Positions 6,872 through 13,099 of a stretch of 13,282 nt of DNA are shown here, in pieces. Under the pieces are notes generated by a model, which ran no database searches, was not told the DNA's origin, and saw only the letters and a program-made list of their open reading frames with translations. Numbering within the stretch: the stretch's first letter is position 1; every line of letters begins with the position of its first letter. Where the stretch lies: contig CALCSH010000379.1 in assembly GCA_937893815.1 (NCBI GenBank), forward strand, positions 1 to 13,282, read 5' to 3'. The stretch comes from an uncultured Anaerolineae bacterium (GTDB taxonomy: Bacteria > Chloroflexota > Anaerolineae > Anaerolineales > UBA11858). A program made the position numbers and the translations under genes.

Positions 6872-8068
6872 ATGCAACCAATAGCTGATGAGAAAGTTCG
6901 CGCAGGCGGATTTCTCGAATGGCTTGCACTCACCTTTGGAAGAATACTCGTTTCATTGGTTGTGCCTGTCGTTACCTTTGCTATTTTAATTTGGGGTTTC
7001 CGATGGCTGCGAGCGGCAACCCCCAGTGGCATTACAGAAAAAATCGTTGTCTCCATTGTTGCCATTGTATGGGGAGTGGGCGGTGCCGGAATTCTTTATT
7101 TTGTATCGAACTGGCTCATCGAAAAACTCTCCCCCGTATGGGTGAAACGACTTCAACCCTTCATTTTCGTTGGCCCGGCTATTGCTGTTCTCGCATGGTA
7201 TTTAGCGCTACCAACCTTCCGAAGTTTTTGGATCAGCCTCTTTGATCGCTCCGGTCCAACTACGGTTGCATTAAGCTTGCTCTTCACAGCGCCAAAAGAA
7301 TATTTTGCGCAGCTTTCCACAAATTTCATCGGGTTTGGGAACTATGTTTCTGTATTCACTGAACGAACGATGATTACTGCATTCCGGAATAATCTTTTAT
7401 GGATTATTTTCGGTGCCTCACTAGCTATCATCTTCGGCCTTCTGGTCGCTGTTTTGGCTGACCGCAGCCGCTTTGAAAATCTGGCAAAGTCGTTAATTTT
7501 CTTACCAATGGCGATTTCCATGGTCGGTGCCGGGGTAATCTGGAACTTCATGTACGAGGTCAAAGACATAGCCGACCCCCAAATTGGCCTGCTAAACGCC
7601 ATATGGGTCGCGCTGGGGAACAGACCTCAGGCCTGGACAGCACTCATCACCCAACCCTGGAACAATATCTTCCTGATCATCATTATGGTCTGGCTGCAAA
7701 CGGGCTACGCCATGGTGATTTTTTCTGCCGCCATCAAAGGCATTCCCGAAGAATTGATCGAAGCGGCTCGTGTTGATGGCGCTACGGAACCTCAAATCTT
7801 TTTCCGCATCATGATCCCCTATATTACAGGAACCATCATCACTGTCAGTACAACCGTTGTTATCTTCACACTAAAGATCTTTGATATTGTCATGGTCATG
7901 ACCGGCGGTCAATTTTCAACCCACGTTATCGCCACACAATTCTACCGTCAAGCCTTTACCAGCAATAACAAGGGTCTTGCCGCTGCCATCGCGATCGTGC
8001 TACTGATCACAGTGATTCCCGTCATGATTTATAACTTACGACAATTTGCGGAAGAGGAGGCATTTTAA
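6872..8068 (+). CDS. ABC sugar permease, AglF/MalF type
   Basis: This 398-residue inner-membrane subunit belongs to a CUT1 carbohydrate importer. I count eight hydrophobic segments, at about 22-46, 57-82, 95-124, 172-197, 205-227, 262-285, 312-340 and 367-388. The first two precede the usual six-helix core. The ATPase-contact EAA loop is at about 286-316 (GIPEELIEAARVDGATEPQI, with Glu297-Ala-Ala and Gly303). Together with the next gene it forms the translocation channel for a disaccharide or oligosaccharide, probably an alpha-glucoside given the AglG-like partner and the glycosidases downstream. The stop codon shares one base with the ATG of the next gene (TAATG), so the two are translationally coupled. 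No solute-binding protein gene precedes it, which is unusual. Confidence 0.92.
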   Translation: MQPIADEKVRAGGFLEWLALTFGRILVSLVVPVVTFAILIWGFRWLRAATPSGITEKIVVSIVAIVWGVGGAGILYFVSNWLIEKLSPVWVKRLQPFIFVGPAIAVLAWYLALPTFRSFWISLFDRSGPTTVALSLLFTAPKEYFAQLSTNFIGFGNYVSVFTERTMITAFRNNLLWIIFGASLAIIFGLLVAVLADRSRFENLAKSLIFLPMAISMVGAGVIWNFMYEVKDIADPQIGLLNAIWVALGNRPQAWTALITQPWNNIFLIIIMVWLQTGYAMVIFSAAIKGIPEELIEAARVDGATEPQIFFRIMIPYITGTIITVSTTVVIFTLKIFDIVMVMTGGQFSTHVIATQFYRQAFTSNNKGLAAAIAIVLLITVIPVMIYNLRQFAEEEAF

Positions 8069-8070
8069 TG
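8054..8070 (+). promoter_or_regulatory. Ribosome site and TAATG overlap coupling the permeases
   Basis: GAGGAGG at 8054-8060 lies inside the end of the first permease gene, seven bases before the ATG at 8068. That ATG shares its A with the preceding TAA. This decides the start of the second permease and implies equimolar synthesis of the two subunits. Confidence 0.8.
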
Positions 8071-9180
8071 AGCAGCAAAACTGGAAGCATCACACGACAG
8101 CGCCTCGTTAGCGATATTATCGTCAATGGCGTATTGCTCTTCATTGTTCTCATGTGGACGATTCCAACCTTGGGATTGCTGGTTTCATCGTTCCGAACCC
8201 GCTTCGACATTCAAACCTCAGGCTGGTGGTGGATTCTTCCTCACAGAGAGTGGGTCACCATTGAAACATTGGCACCTGATGATACACTCGATCCTGACGG
8301 CATCATGGAAATATATGGCGTCAGCGGAACCTTCGAAGAATTCCGCGGAGGCGTCCTAACAGCGGATGGCACGAAAGTAACCTGGGTTGGAAATAAGCGT
8401 CTCGCTACCCTACAGGTTCAAGAACGAAAATGGGTAATGAGAACGGATTTCACGCTGGAAAACTATGGCCAGGTATTGGCCGGAAAATCCTATGAAATCA
8501 AGAGTGCTGATGGCACCACAAAAATAGTACAAGGAGATAATTTTACCGGTTCCTTCCTGAACAGTCTGACCATTTCGATCCCAGCGACTGTTATTCCAAT
8601 TCTGATCGCCGCATTTGCCGCCTATGGTTTCGCCTGGATGAGTTTCCCTGGCCGTAAGCCGCTCTTCACAATCGTCGTGGCGCTCATGGTTGTGCCCTTG
8701 CAAATCGCGCTCGTCCCAATCCTGAAAGACTATGTGCGCCTGGATCTCAACGGCACATTCCTGGCAGTCTGGTTGGCTCACACCGGTTTTGGATTGCCGC
8801 TGGCAACCTATTTGTTGTTCAACTACATCAAGGGTCTGCCACGCGACATTCTGGAATCAGCTTTTATTGATGGCGCTTCCCACTTCACCATCTTCGTCCA
8901 GTTGATCTTACCGCTCTCGATCCCCGCCCTGGCATCCTTTGCCATTTTTCAATTCCTTTGGGTTTGGAATGATTACCTGATTGCCCTGGTATTTATCGGC
9001 GCAAAGCCCGATGTGCAAGTACTCACCATGCGCATTGCCGAAATGGTAGGCTCACGCGGCTCCGACTGGCATCTGCTAACTGCGGGGGCATTTGTATCCA
9101 TGCTTCTGCCGCTGATTGTTTTCTTCTCATTGCAGCGTTTCTTCGTGCGCGGTCTGTTGGCTGGATCCGTCAAAGGCTAA
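8068..9180 (+). CDS. ABC sugar permease, AglG/MalG type
   Basis: The 370-residue protein is the second channel subunit. After a first membrane helix (about 20-41) comes an external insertion of about 120 residues (45-165, starting SGWWWILPHREW) that is typical of AglG-like alpha-glucoside permeases and absent from plain MalG. Five more helices follow at about 168-190, 199-219, 229-252, 283-310 and 338-357. The EAA loop lies at about 254-284 (GLPRDILESAFIDGASHFTI, Glu263, Gly269). It should work with the preceding subunit, an external binding protein and a shared ATPase such as MsmK/UgpC, none of which is encoded here. The insert may contact the binding protein or substrate; that is inference. 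A hairpin-rich repeat element follows 40 bases after the stop. Confidence 0.92.
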   Translation: MSSKTGSITRQRLVSDIIVNGVLLFIVLMWTIPTLGLLVSSFRTRFDIQTSGWWWILPHREWVTIETLAPDDTLDPDGIMEIYGVSGTFEEFRGGVLTADGTKVTWVGNKRLATLQVQERKWVMRTDFTLENYGQVLAGKSYEIKSADGTTKIVQGDNFTGSFLNSLTISIPATVIPILIAAFAAYGFAWMSFPGRKPLFTIVVALMVVPLQIALVPILKDYVRLDLNGTFLAVWLAHTGFGLPLATYLLFNYIKGLPRDILESAFIDGASHFTIFVQLILPLSIPALASFAIFQFLWVWNDYLIALVFIGAKPDVQVLTMRIAEMVGSRGSDWHLLTAGAFVSMLLPLIVFFSLQRFFVRGLLAGSVKG

Positions 9181-9220
9181 ACATTCAGAGTATTCATCAT
9201 CGAGCAACTGCCGACAAAGT

Positions 9221-9327
9221 TAGGACTTACGCACTTGTACAAGAGAATGCCTGAAAATAGGGGGGGGGGCTTCGCCTCCCCACACCCCTATTTTCAGGAT
9301 ATTTTTTATCGAGTTGCGTAAGTCCTA
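9221..9327. mobile_element. MITE-like inverted-repeat element, 107 bp
   Basis: The ends are perfect 13-bp inverted repeats: TAGGACTTACGCA (9221-9233) and TGCGTAAGTCCTA (9315-9327). If the outer TA is a target duplication, the element ends are GGACTTACGCA with a TA duplication, as in IS630/mariner-type elements; otherwise no duplication is evident. Inside is a second, 14-bp perfect inverted repeat (9250-9263 with 9285-9298). Nearly the whole element could fold as one hairpin. It encodes no protein, so it is non-autonomous. Ends of the GGACTTACGCA type are, from memory, frequent in MITEs of cyanobacteria and other environmental bacteria; no search was done. Confidence 0.65.
9250..9307. terminator. 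Hairpin plus T-run after the permease genes
   Basis: CCTGAAAATAGGGG (9250-9263) pairs with CCCCTATTTTCAGG (9285-9298) around a G-rich/C-rich inner arm, and ATTTTTT follows at 9301-9307. It sits 70 bases after the permease stop, so it may act as a Rho-independent terminator and separate the transporter transcript from the glycosidase genes. The T-run begins three bases after the stem, so it is not ideal. The hairpin belongs to the MITE-like element. Confidence 0.4.
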
Positions 9328-9337
9328 AAAATATAAT
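9309..9337 (+). promoter_or_regulatory. Possible promoter at the right edge of the MITE
   Basis: A perfect TATAAT at 9332-9337 lies five bases outside the element. TCGAGT at 9309-9314, inside the element, stands 17 bases upstream as a weak -35 (three of six). It could drive the membrane protein, GH1 and GH13 genes after the hairpin ends the upstream transcript. The poor -35 keeps confidence low. Confidence 0.3.
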
Positions 9338-9419
9338 TTCACCACAAAAGCACAAAGCCATGAAGAGAAACGACAGTGAACGCGCTGTTCTTTGAGTCTT
9401 CGTGGCTTTGTGGTAAATT
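9338..9419. repeat. ACCACAAAG / CTTTGTGGT inverted-repeat unit
   Basis: ACCACAAAAGCACAAAGCCA followed by TGAAG (9341-9365) and CTTCGTGGCTTTGTGGT (9398-9414) face each other as imperfect inverted copies around a 32-base centre. This resembles the common degenerate ACCACAAAGACACAAAG intergenic repeats. It ends just before the start of the small membrane protein gene and supplies most of the coding-frame extension upstream of 9427, which is why that extension is not taken as coding. Confidence 0.5.
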
Positions 9420-9426
9420 CATCAAC

Positions 9427-9894
9427 ATGTCTTCTCACGAACGCCTTTTTAACTGGATATTTTGGCTACAATGGGTGCTGGCCAGCACGCTTGGCTGGCT
9501 GCTCGGCAACGCCTTCATCCCCGAGATCAGTATCGGGGCAACCTTGGGAATCGCTCAATGGCTAATTCTGCGTCCCTGGGTTTCCAACGCGGGCTGGTGG
9601 GTTGTTGCCAGCACTGCCGGATGGCTGATCGGGGGCACAAGTTTGCTCATCATTTCCCCTCCCCAGAATGAAACCATCACCGGGGCTATCTTTGGATTGT
9701 GGATCGGCCTGGCCCAATGGATCGTCCTGCGTAAATGGGTACCGCTCAGCGGCTGGTGGCTCGTCATCAGTGCATTGGGTTGGGCAATTGGGTTTAGTAG
9801 CCTGGTCAGCAGCCCCTTTGTGGGCGCGATAATCGGTGCTATCACTGGTATTGGGCTTGAATTATTACTACGCTATTCAAAAAGGAATTTCTAG
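9427..9894 (+). CDS. Small two-repeat integral membrane protein
   Basis: From the ATG at 9427 the protein has 155 residues and is strongly hydrophobic, with about six membrane segments (around 12-30, 36-49, 54-76, 84-100, 107-125, 130-148). It contains two copies of a unit of about 32 residues, each with the pattern xGxAQWxxLRxWVxxxGWWxVxSxxGWxIG (about 40-69 and 93-122). This QW/GWW repeat type occurs in uncharacterised proteins of Chloroflexota and cyanobacteria; I know of no function. The frame is open upstream to 9376, but that part is repeat DNA. The stop is two bases before the GH1 start, and the GH1 ribosome site lies within this gene, so the two are coupled. A role in sugar uptake or envelope function is only a guess from context. 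Confidence 0.75.
   Translation: MSSHERLFNWIFWLQWVLASTLGWLLGNAFIPEISIGATLGIAQWLILRPWVSNAGWWVVASTAGWLIGGTSLLIISPPQNETITGAIFGLWIGLAQWIVLRKWVPLSGWWLVISALGWAIGFSSLVSSPFVGAIIGAITGIGLELLLRYSKRNF
9881..9886 (+). promoter_or_regulatory. Ribosome site of GH1 gene inside preceding gene
   Basis: AAAGGA lies ten bases before the ATG at 9897, within the last codons of the membrane protein gene, whose stop (TAG, 9892-9894) is two bases before that ATG. The arrangement implies translational coupling. Confidence 0.6.
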
Positions 9895-9896
9895 CC

Positions 9897-11249
9897 ATGC
9901 ACCTCCATTATTCATTCCCAGAAAATTTCGTCTGGGGAACCACAACCTCCGCCTACCAAATTGAAGGCGCATGGAACGAAGACGGAAAAGGCCTCAGTAT
10001 TTGGGATACCTACGTGCACCAGCCCGACCGCATTCTCAATGGCGATACTGGCAATATAGCCTGCGACCACTACCATCGCATGACAGAAGATGTCGCCATG
10101 ATGAAAGATATGGGAATCGCGTGTTATAGCTTTACCATTTCATGGACACGTATCTTGCCCGAGGGGCGTGGAGCCGTGAACCCCAAGGGGCTGGACTTTT
10201 ACAACCGTCTGGTGGATACCCTGCTCGAAGCCGGAATTCAGCCCAAAGCGACTCTTTATCACTGGGACTTCCCCCAGGCTTTGCAAAATCTCGGTGGCTG
10301 GCCCAACCGAGACAGCGCCGAATGGTTTGCCGACTACGCCCACATCGCCTTTGATTCGCTCGCCGACCGCGTCAGTATTTGGGCCACCCACAACGAACCC
10401 TGGGTTGCTGCCTTTCTGGGTTATGGGCATGGAATCCACGCCCCAGGCATTTGTGACGCGACCAAAGCCTTCCAAACTGCCCACCATCTCATGCTGGCAC
10501 ATGCCAAAGCCGTGCAGGTCTACCGCCAGGCTAACTACGGCGGCAAAATCGGGCTAATTCTCAATCTCAATCATCTCATCCCCGCCACTCAGAGCGAAGC
10601 CGACATTGCCGCTACGCAGCGAGTCTACGCTGAAACCCACAGCATCTTCCTCGATCCGCTCTACAAGGGCAGCTACCCGGAGCCATTCTTCGAGTGGCTT
10701 GGGCCTCACCGCCCACTCATTCAGCCCGGTGACATCGAATTGATGTACGGTTCCGCCGACTATTTGGGGCTGAATTACTATAACGCCGACTCCGTACAAT
10801 ACGATCTATTCGGCGGCTGGCTCAAAGCCCGCCTGACGCCTTATGTCGGCCCTGGCTGGGGATTCACTGAAATGGGCTGGGGCATTTACCCCGCCGGGCT
10901 AAAAGCCGAAGTGCGCAATATCCAGGAAAATTACGGCAACCCCGAAATTTACATCACGGAAAACGGCTGCGCCATGCCCGATCAGCCCGACGAACAAGAT
11001 TTTGTTGCTGATCATGACCGCATCCGCTATATTAAAGCGCATATGCTGGCCCTGCACGAAGCCATTCAGGGAGGTGCTAACGTGCGTGGTTACTTTGTAT
11101 GGAGTTTCTTCGATAATTTCGAGTGGGAAAGCGGTTACAGCAAGCGCTTCGGTCTGGTGCGCGTCAATTACGATACGCTAGAACGCATCCCCAAACAGAG
11201 CGCATATTGGTATAAGGATGTGATCGCGCAAAACACAATTCACATTTAA
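9897..11249 (+). CDS. GH1 family beta-glucosidase
   Basis: The protein has 450 residues, the usual GH1 length, with no signal peptide, so it acts in the cytoplasm. It hydrolyses terminal beta-linked glucose (or galactose or fucose) from disaccharides and aryl glycosides by a retaining mechanism. The N-terminal GH1 signature is seen (FVWGTTTSAYQIEGAWNEDG at 11-30), as is the acid/base Glu167 in THNEPW and the nucleophile Glu355 in YITENG. The glucose-contact residues Gln21, His122, Asn166 and the FEW motif at 408-410 are all present. His165 replaces the Leu or Phe most common in the TxNEP motif. It is coupled to the upstream membrane protein gene. Beta-glucosidase is the safest name; 6-phospho-beta-glucosidase is less likely beside an ABC importer than beside a PTS. 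Confidence 0.93.
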   Translation: MHLHYSFPENFVWGTTTSAYQIEGAWNEDGKGLSIWDTYVHQPDRILNGDTGNIACDHYHRMTEDVAMMKDMGIACYSFTISWTRILPEGRGAVNPKGLDFYNRLVDTLLEAGIQPKATLYHWDFPQALQNLGGWPNRDSAEWFADYAHIAFDSLADRVSIWATHNEPWVAAFLGYGHGIHAPGICDATKAFQTAHHLMLAHAKAVQVYRQANYGGKIGLILNLNHLIPATQSEADIAATQRVYAETHSIFLDPLYKGSYPEPFFEWLGPHRPLIQPGDIELMYGSADYLGLNYYNADSVQYDLFGGWLKARLTPYVGPGWGFTEMGWGIYPAGLKAEVRNIQENYGNPEIYITENGCAMPDQPDEQDFVADHDRIRYIKAHMLALHEAIQGGANVRGYFVWSFFDNFEWESGYSKRFGLVRVNYDTLERIPKQSAYWYKDVIAQNTIHI

Positions 11250-11251
11250 CC

Positions 11252-11313
11252 GTTGGCAGGTTAAATGGTCCAGGTTAGCAGGTTTAAACGTTTGAACGTT
11301 CTATCCTGCCAAC
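11252..11313. repeat. GTTGGCAGG / CCTGCCAAC inverted repeat
   Basis: GTTGGCAGG (11252-11260) and CCTGCCAAC (11305-11313) form a perfect 9-bp inverted repeat three bases after the GH1 stop. The 44-base centre contains a direct repeat of AACGTT (11287-11292 and 11295-11300) and two CAGGTT-like units. There is no T-run, so it is a poor terminator. It looks like an intergenic repeat element. The GH13 gene that follows has no recognisable ribosome site. Confidence 0.5.
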
Positions 11314-11338
11314 CTACTCACAGTTTCATAAAATACCC

Positions 11339-13048
11339 ATGACCACAAACCTTCAACCTTCAACTACCAACTACCGTTGGTGGCAAACCGGCGTCATCTA
11401 CCAAATCTACCCCCGCAGCTACAAAGATACCACCGGCAGCGGCATTGGCGATTTGTGCGGGATCATCGCACAGCTCGATTACATCCACGATACTTTGGGC
11501 GTAGACGCCATCTGGCTTTCGCCCTTCTACCCATCCCCGATGAAAGATTTCGGCTACGATGTGGCCGATTACTGCGATGTAGACCCCATGTTTGGCACGC
11601 TGGCCGATTTCGATGATCTCGTCGCCGAGGCACACCAGCGCGGCATCCGCGTCATCGTGGATTGGGTGCCCAATCATTCATCTGACCAACATCCCTGGTT
11701 TATCGAATCGCGTTCATCACGCGAAAATCCCAAAAGAGATTGGTACGTTTGGGCAGATGCAAACCATCTCCCCACGAGAGATGGAGTCCTGCCCCCCTCT
11801 CCCGCCGGGAGAGGGGCCGGGGGTGAGGGCAATCTCCCCAACAACTGGCTCTCCGTCTTCGGCGGCTCCGCCTGGGAGTGGGATAAGGCCACCGGCCAGT
11901 ATTACCTGCACTCCTTTCTAAAAGAACAGCCCGACCTCAACTGGCGCAACCCCGAAGTTCAAGCCGTCATGTTCGATACCGTGCGTTTCTGGCTCGAACG
12001 CGGCGTGGACGGCTTCCGCGTAGATGTGGCGCATTTCATCATGAAAGACCCCAAGATGCGCGACAATCCCCCGGCGCAAGAAGAACTGGCCTTTCACCGT
12101 CCGCACGGCGATTATGACTCGCTCCACCACGAACACGACAAAGGCCATCCCGACACGCATCGAATTTATCGCCGTTTCCGCGCCATGCTCGATGAATACA
12201 GTGCCAGCGCGCCGCGCATGGCCGTGGGCGAGATTCACATCTTCGATTGGGCTGAATGGGCCACTTATTATGGCACGCCGGAAGCCGGGTTTGAATTTCA
12301 TCTACCGTTCAATTTTTCGCTGCTCAAAACACCCTGGCAGGCGCAGGCCGTCCGCCGGGCGGTGGATGAACTCGAAGACGCCATCCCGCCCTGGGCCTGG
12401 CCCAACTATGTTCTGGGCAATCACGATGAAGGCCGCATCGCCACGCGCTTCAGCGTAGAACAGGCTCGCGTAGCCGCTATGTTGCTACTGACACTACGCG
12501 GCACGCCTACACTCTATTATGGGGAAGAAATTGGAATGACCGATGTGGAAATTCCCCCAGAGCAGCAGCTTGACCCCTTTGGATTACGCGTTCCCGGCTG
12601 GGGACGCGACCGCTGCCGCACACCCATGCAGTGGTCGGCGCAGCCCAACGCCGGATTCGCTCCCGAGGAGTGTGCCGCACCCTGGCTACCCCTGGCCAAT
12701 GATTGGCGTCACACCCATGTGGCAGCCCAACTCGAAGACGCAACTTCGATGCTCAGTTTCTACCGCCAATTATTGGCTATACGCAAAGAGTATTCGGCAC
12801 TGCACCGGGGAAGCTATGCTCCGCTCAACGAAGTGCCAAATGGCTGTTTCGTGTACCAACGCGCGGAGATTGGGGAAACCATCACCGTGGCACTCAACTT
12901 CGAGCCAGCCCCGCAACGCCTGTTACTCCAGGGAGATGGTAAAATCTTACTCTCCACCCATTTGGACCGGGCAGGCGCGGAAAATCTGTCATCATTCATC
13001 CTGAGAGAAAATGAAGGAGTAATTATTCAAATGCAGAATGCAAAATGA
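11339..13048 (+). CDS. GH13 family alpha-glucosidase with in-frame repeat insertion
   Basis: The 569-residue protein is a cytoplasmic retaining alpha-glucosidase. The (beta/alpha)8 barrel motifs are in order: DWVPNH (108-113), QPDLNW (197-202), GFRVDV with nucleophile Asp229, GEIH with acid/base Glu298, and NHDEGR with transition-state Asp363. The QPDLN motif places it with the oligo-1,6-glucosidase/alpha-glucosidase subfamilies. Val230 after the nucleophile is the residue correlated with alpha-1,6 preference in oligo-1,6-glucosidases, so isomaltose- or isomaltulose-like substrates, sucrose or trehalulose are possible. About 20 residues at roughly 142-165 (including LPPSPAGRGAGGEG) are foreign to the family and come from a palindromic repeat. 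The residues around them (WYVWAD and NNWLSVFGGSAWEW) are canonical. The ATG at 11339 is the only start before the conserved WWQTGVIYQIYPRSY; no ribosome site is visible. The last codons lie in another repeat. Confidence 0.92.
   Translation: MTTNLQPSTTNYRWWQTGVIYQIYPRSYKDTTGSGIGDLCGIIAQLDYIHDTLGVDAIWLSPFYPSPMKDFGYDVADYCDVDPMFGTLADFDDLVAEAHQRGIRVIVDWVPNHSSDQHPWFIESRSSRENPKRDWYVWADANHLPTRDGVLPPSPAGRGAGGEGNLPNNWLSVFGGSAWEWDKATGQYYLHSFLKEQPDLNWRNPEVQAVMFDTVRFWLERGVDGFRVDVAHFIMKDPKMRDNPPAQEELAFHRPHGDYDSLHHEHDKGHPDTHRIYRRFRAMLDEYSASAPRMAVGEIHIFDWAEWATYYGTPEAGFEFHLPFNFSLLKTPWQAQAVRRAVDELEDAIPPWAWPNYVLGNHDEGRIATRFSVEQARVAAMLLLTLRGTPTLYYGEEIGMTDVEIPPEQQLDPFGLRVPGWGRDRCRTPMQWSAQPNAGFAPEECAAPWLPLANDWRHTHVAAQLEDATSMLSFYRQLLAIRKEYSALHRGSYAPLNEVPNGCFVYQRAEIGETITVALNFEPAPQRLLLQGDGKILLSTHLDRAGAENLSSFILRENEGVIIQMQNAK
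11764..11830. repeat. Palindromic repeat element inside the GH13 gene
   Basis: CCATCTC (11764-11770) pairs with GAGATGG (11778-11784). CCCCTCTCCC (11794-11803) pairs perfectly with GGGAGAGGGG (11807-11816) across a three-base loop, and CCGGGGGTGAGGGC follows. The second part is the widespread GAGAGGGGCCGGGGGTGAGGG type of intergenic repeat, whose reading frames give peptides such as LTPGPSPGGRG and PSPAGRGAGGEG. The host frame stays open through it. Exact borders cannot be set without an uninterrupted homologue. Confidence 0.75.
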
Positions 13049-13095
13049 TGAATGTAGAATGAAATATTCTGCATTCTGCATTCAGAATTCATCAT
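13031..13095. repeat. Inverted repeats spanning the GH13 stop codon
   Basis: ATGCAGAATGCA (13031-13042) is a perfect inverted copy of TGCATTCTGCAT (13070-13081), and ATGATGAAT (13045-13053) of ATTCATCAT (13087-13095). The arms interleave, so the two stems exclude each other. The unit encodes the last GH13 residues (QNAK) and its TGA, and ends five bases before the next ATG. It looks like an ATTCTGCATTC-type intergenic repeat. Without a T-run it is a weak terminator candidate. Confidence 0.5.
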
Positions 13096-13099
13096 TATC

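Noticed and set aside
8545..8553. ACCGGTTCC, identical to part of the operator candidate
   Set aside because: It lies inside the second permease coding sequence without the rest of the palindrome, so chance is the simpler explanation.
9260..9269. Run of ten G as a possible special structure such as a quadruplex
   Set aside because: A single G-run is part of the MITE hairpin arm. Its exact length may also be a sequencing error.
9376..9426. Upstream extension of the small membrane protein from an earlier frame start
   Set aside because: This stretch is part of the ACCACAAAG/CTTTGTGGT repeat and adds no conserved residues; the ATG at 9427 starts right at the protein-like sequence.
10140..10502. 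Minus-strand frame of 120 residues inside the GH1 gene
   Set aside because: It is opposite the GH1 acid/base region and has no independent support.
11717..11911. Minus-strand frame encoding a LTPGPSPGGRG-type peptide
   Set aside because: This is the antisense reading of the palindromic repeat, a frequent spurious prediction, not a gene.
11918..12301. Minus-strand frame of 127 residues inside the GH13 gene
   Set aside because: It lies opposite the catalytic motifs of GH13 and is a GC-driven shadow.
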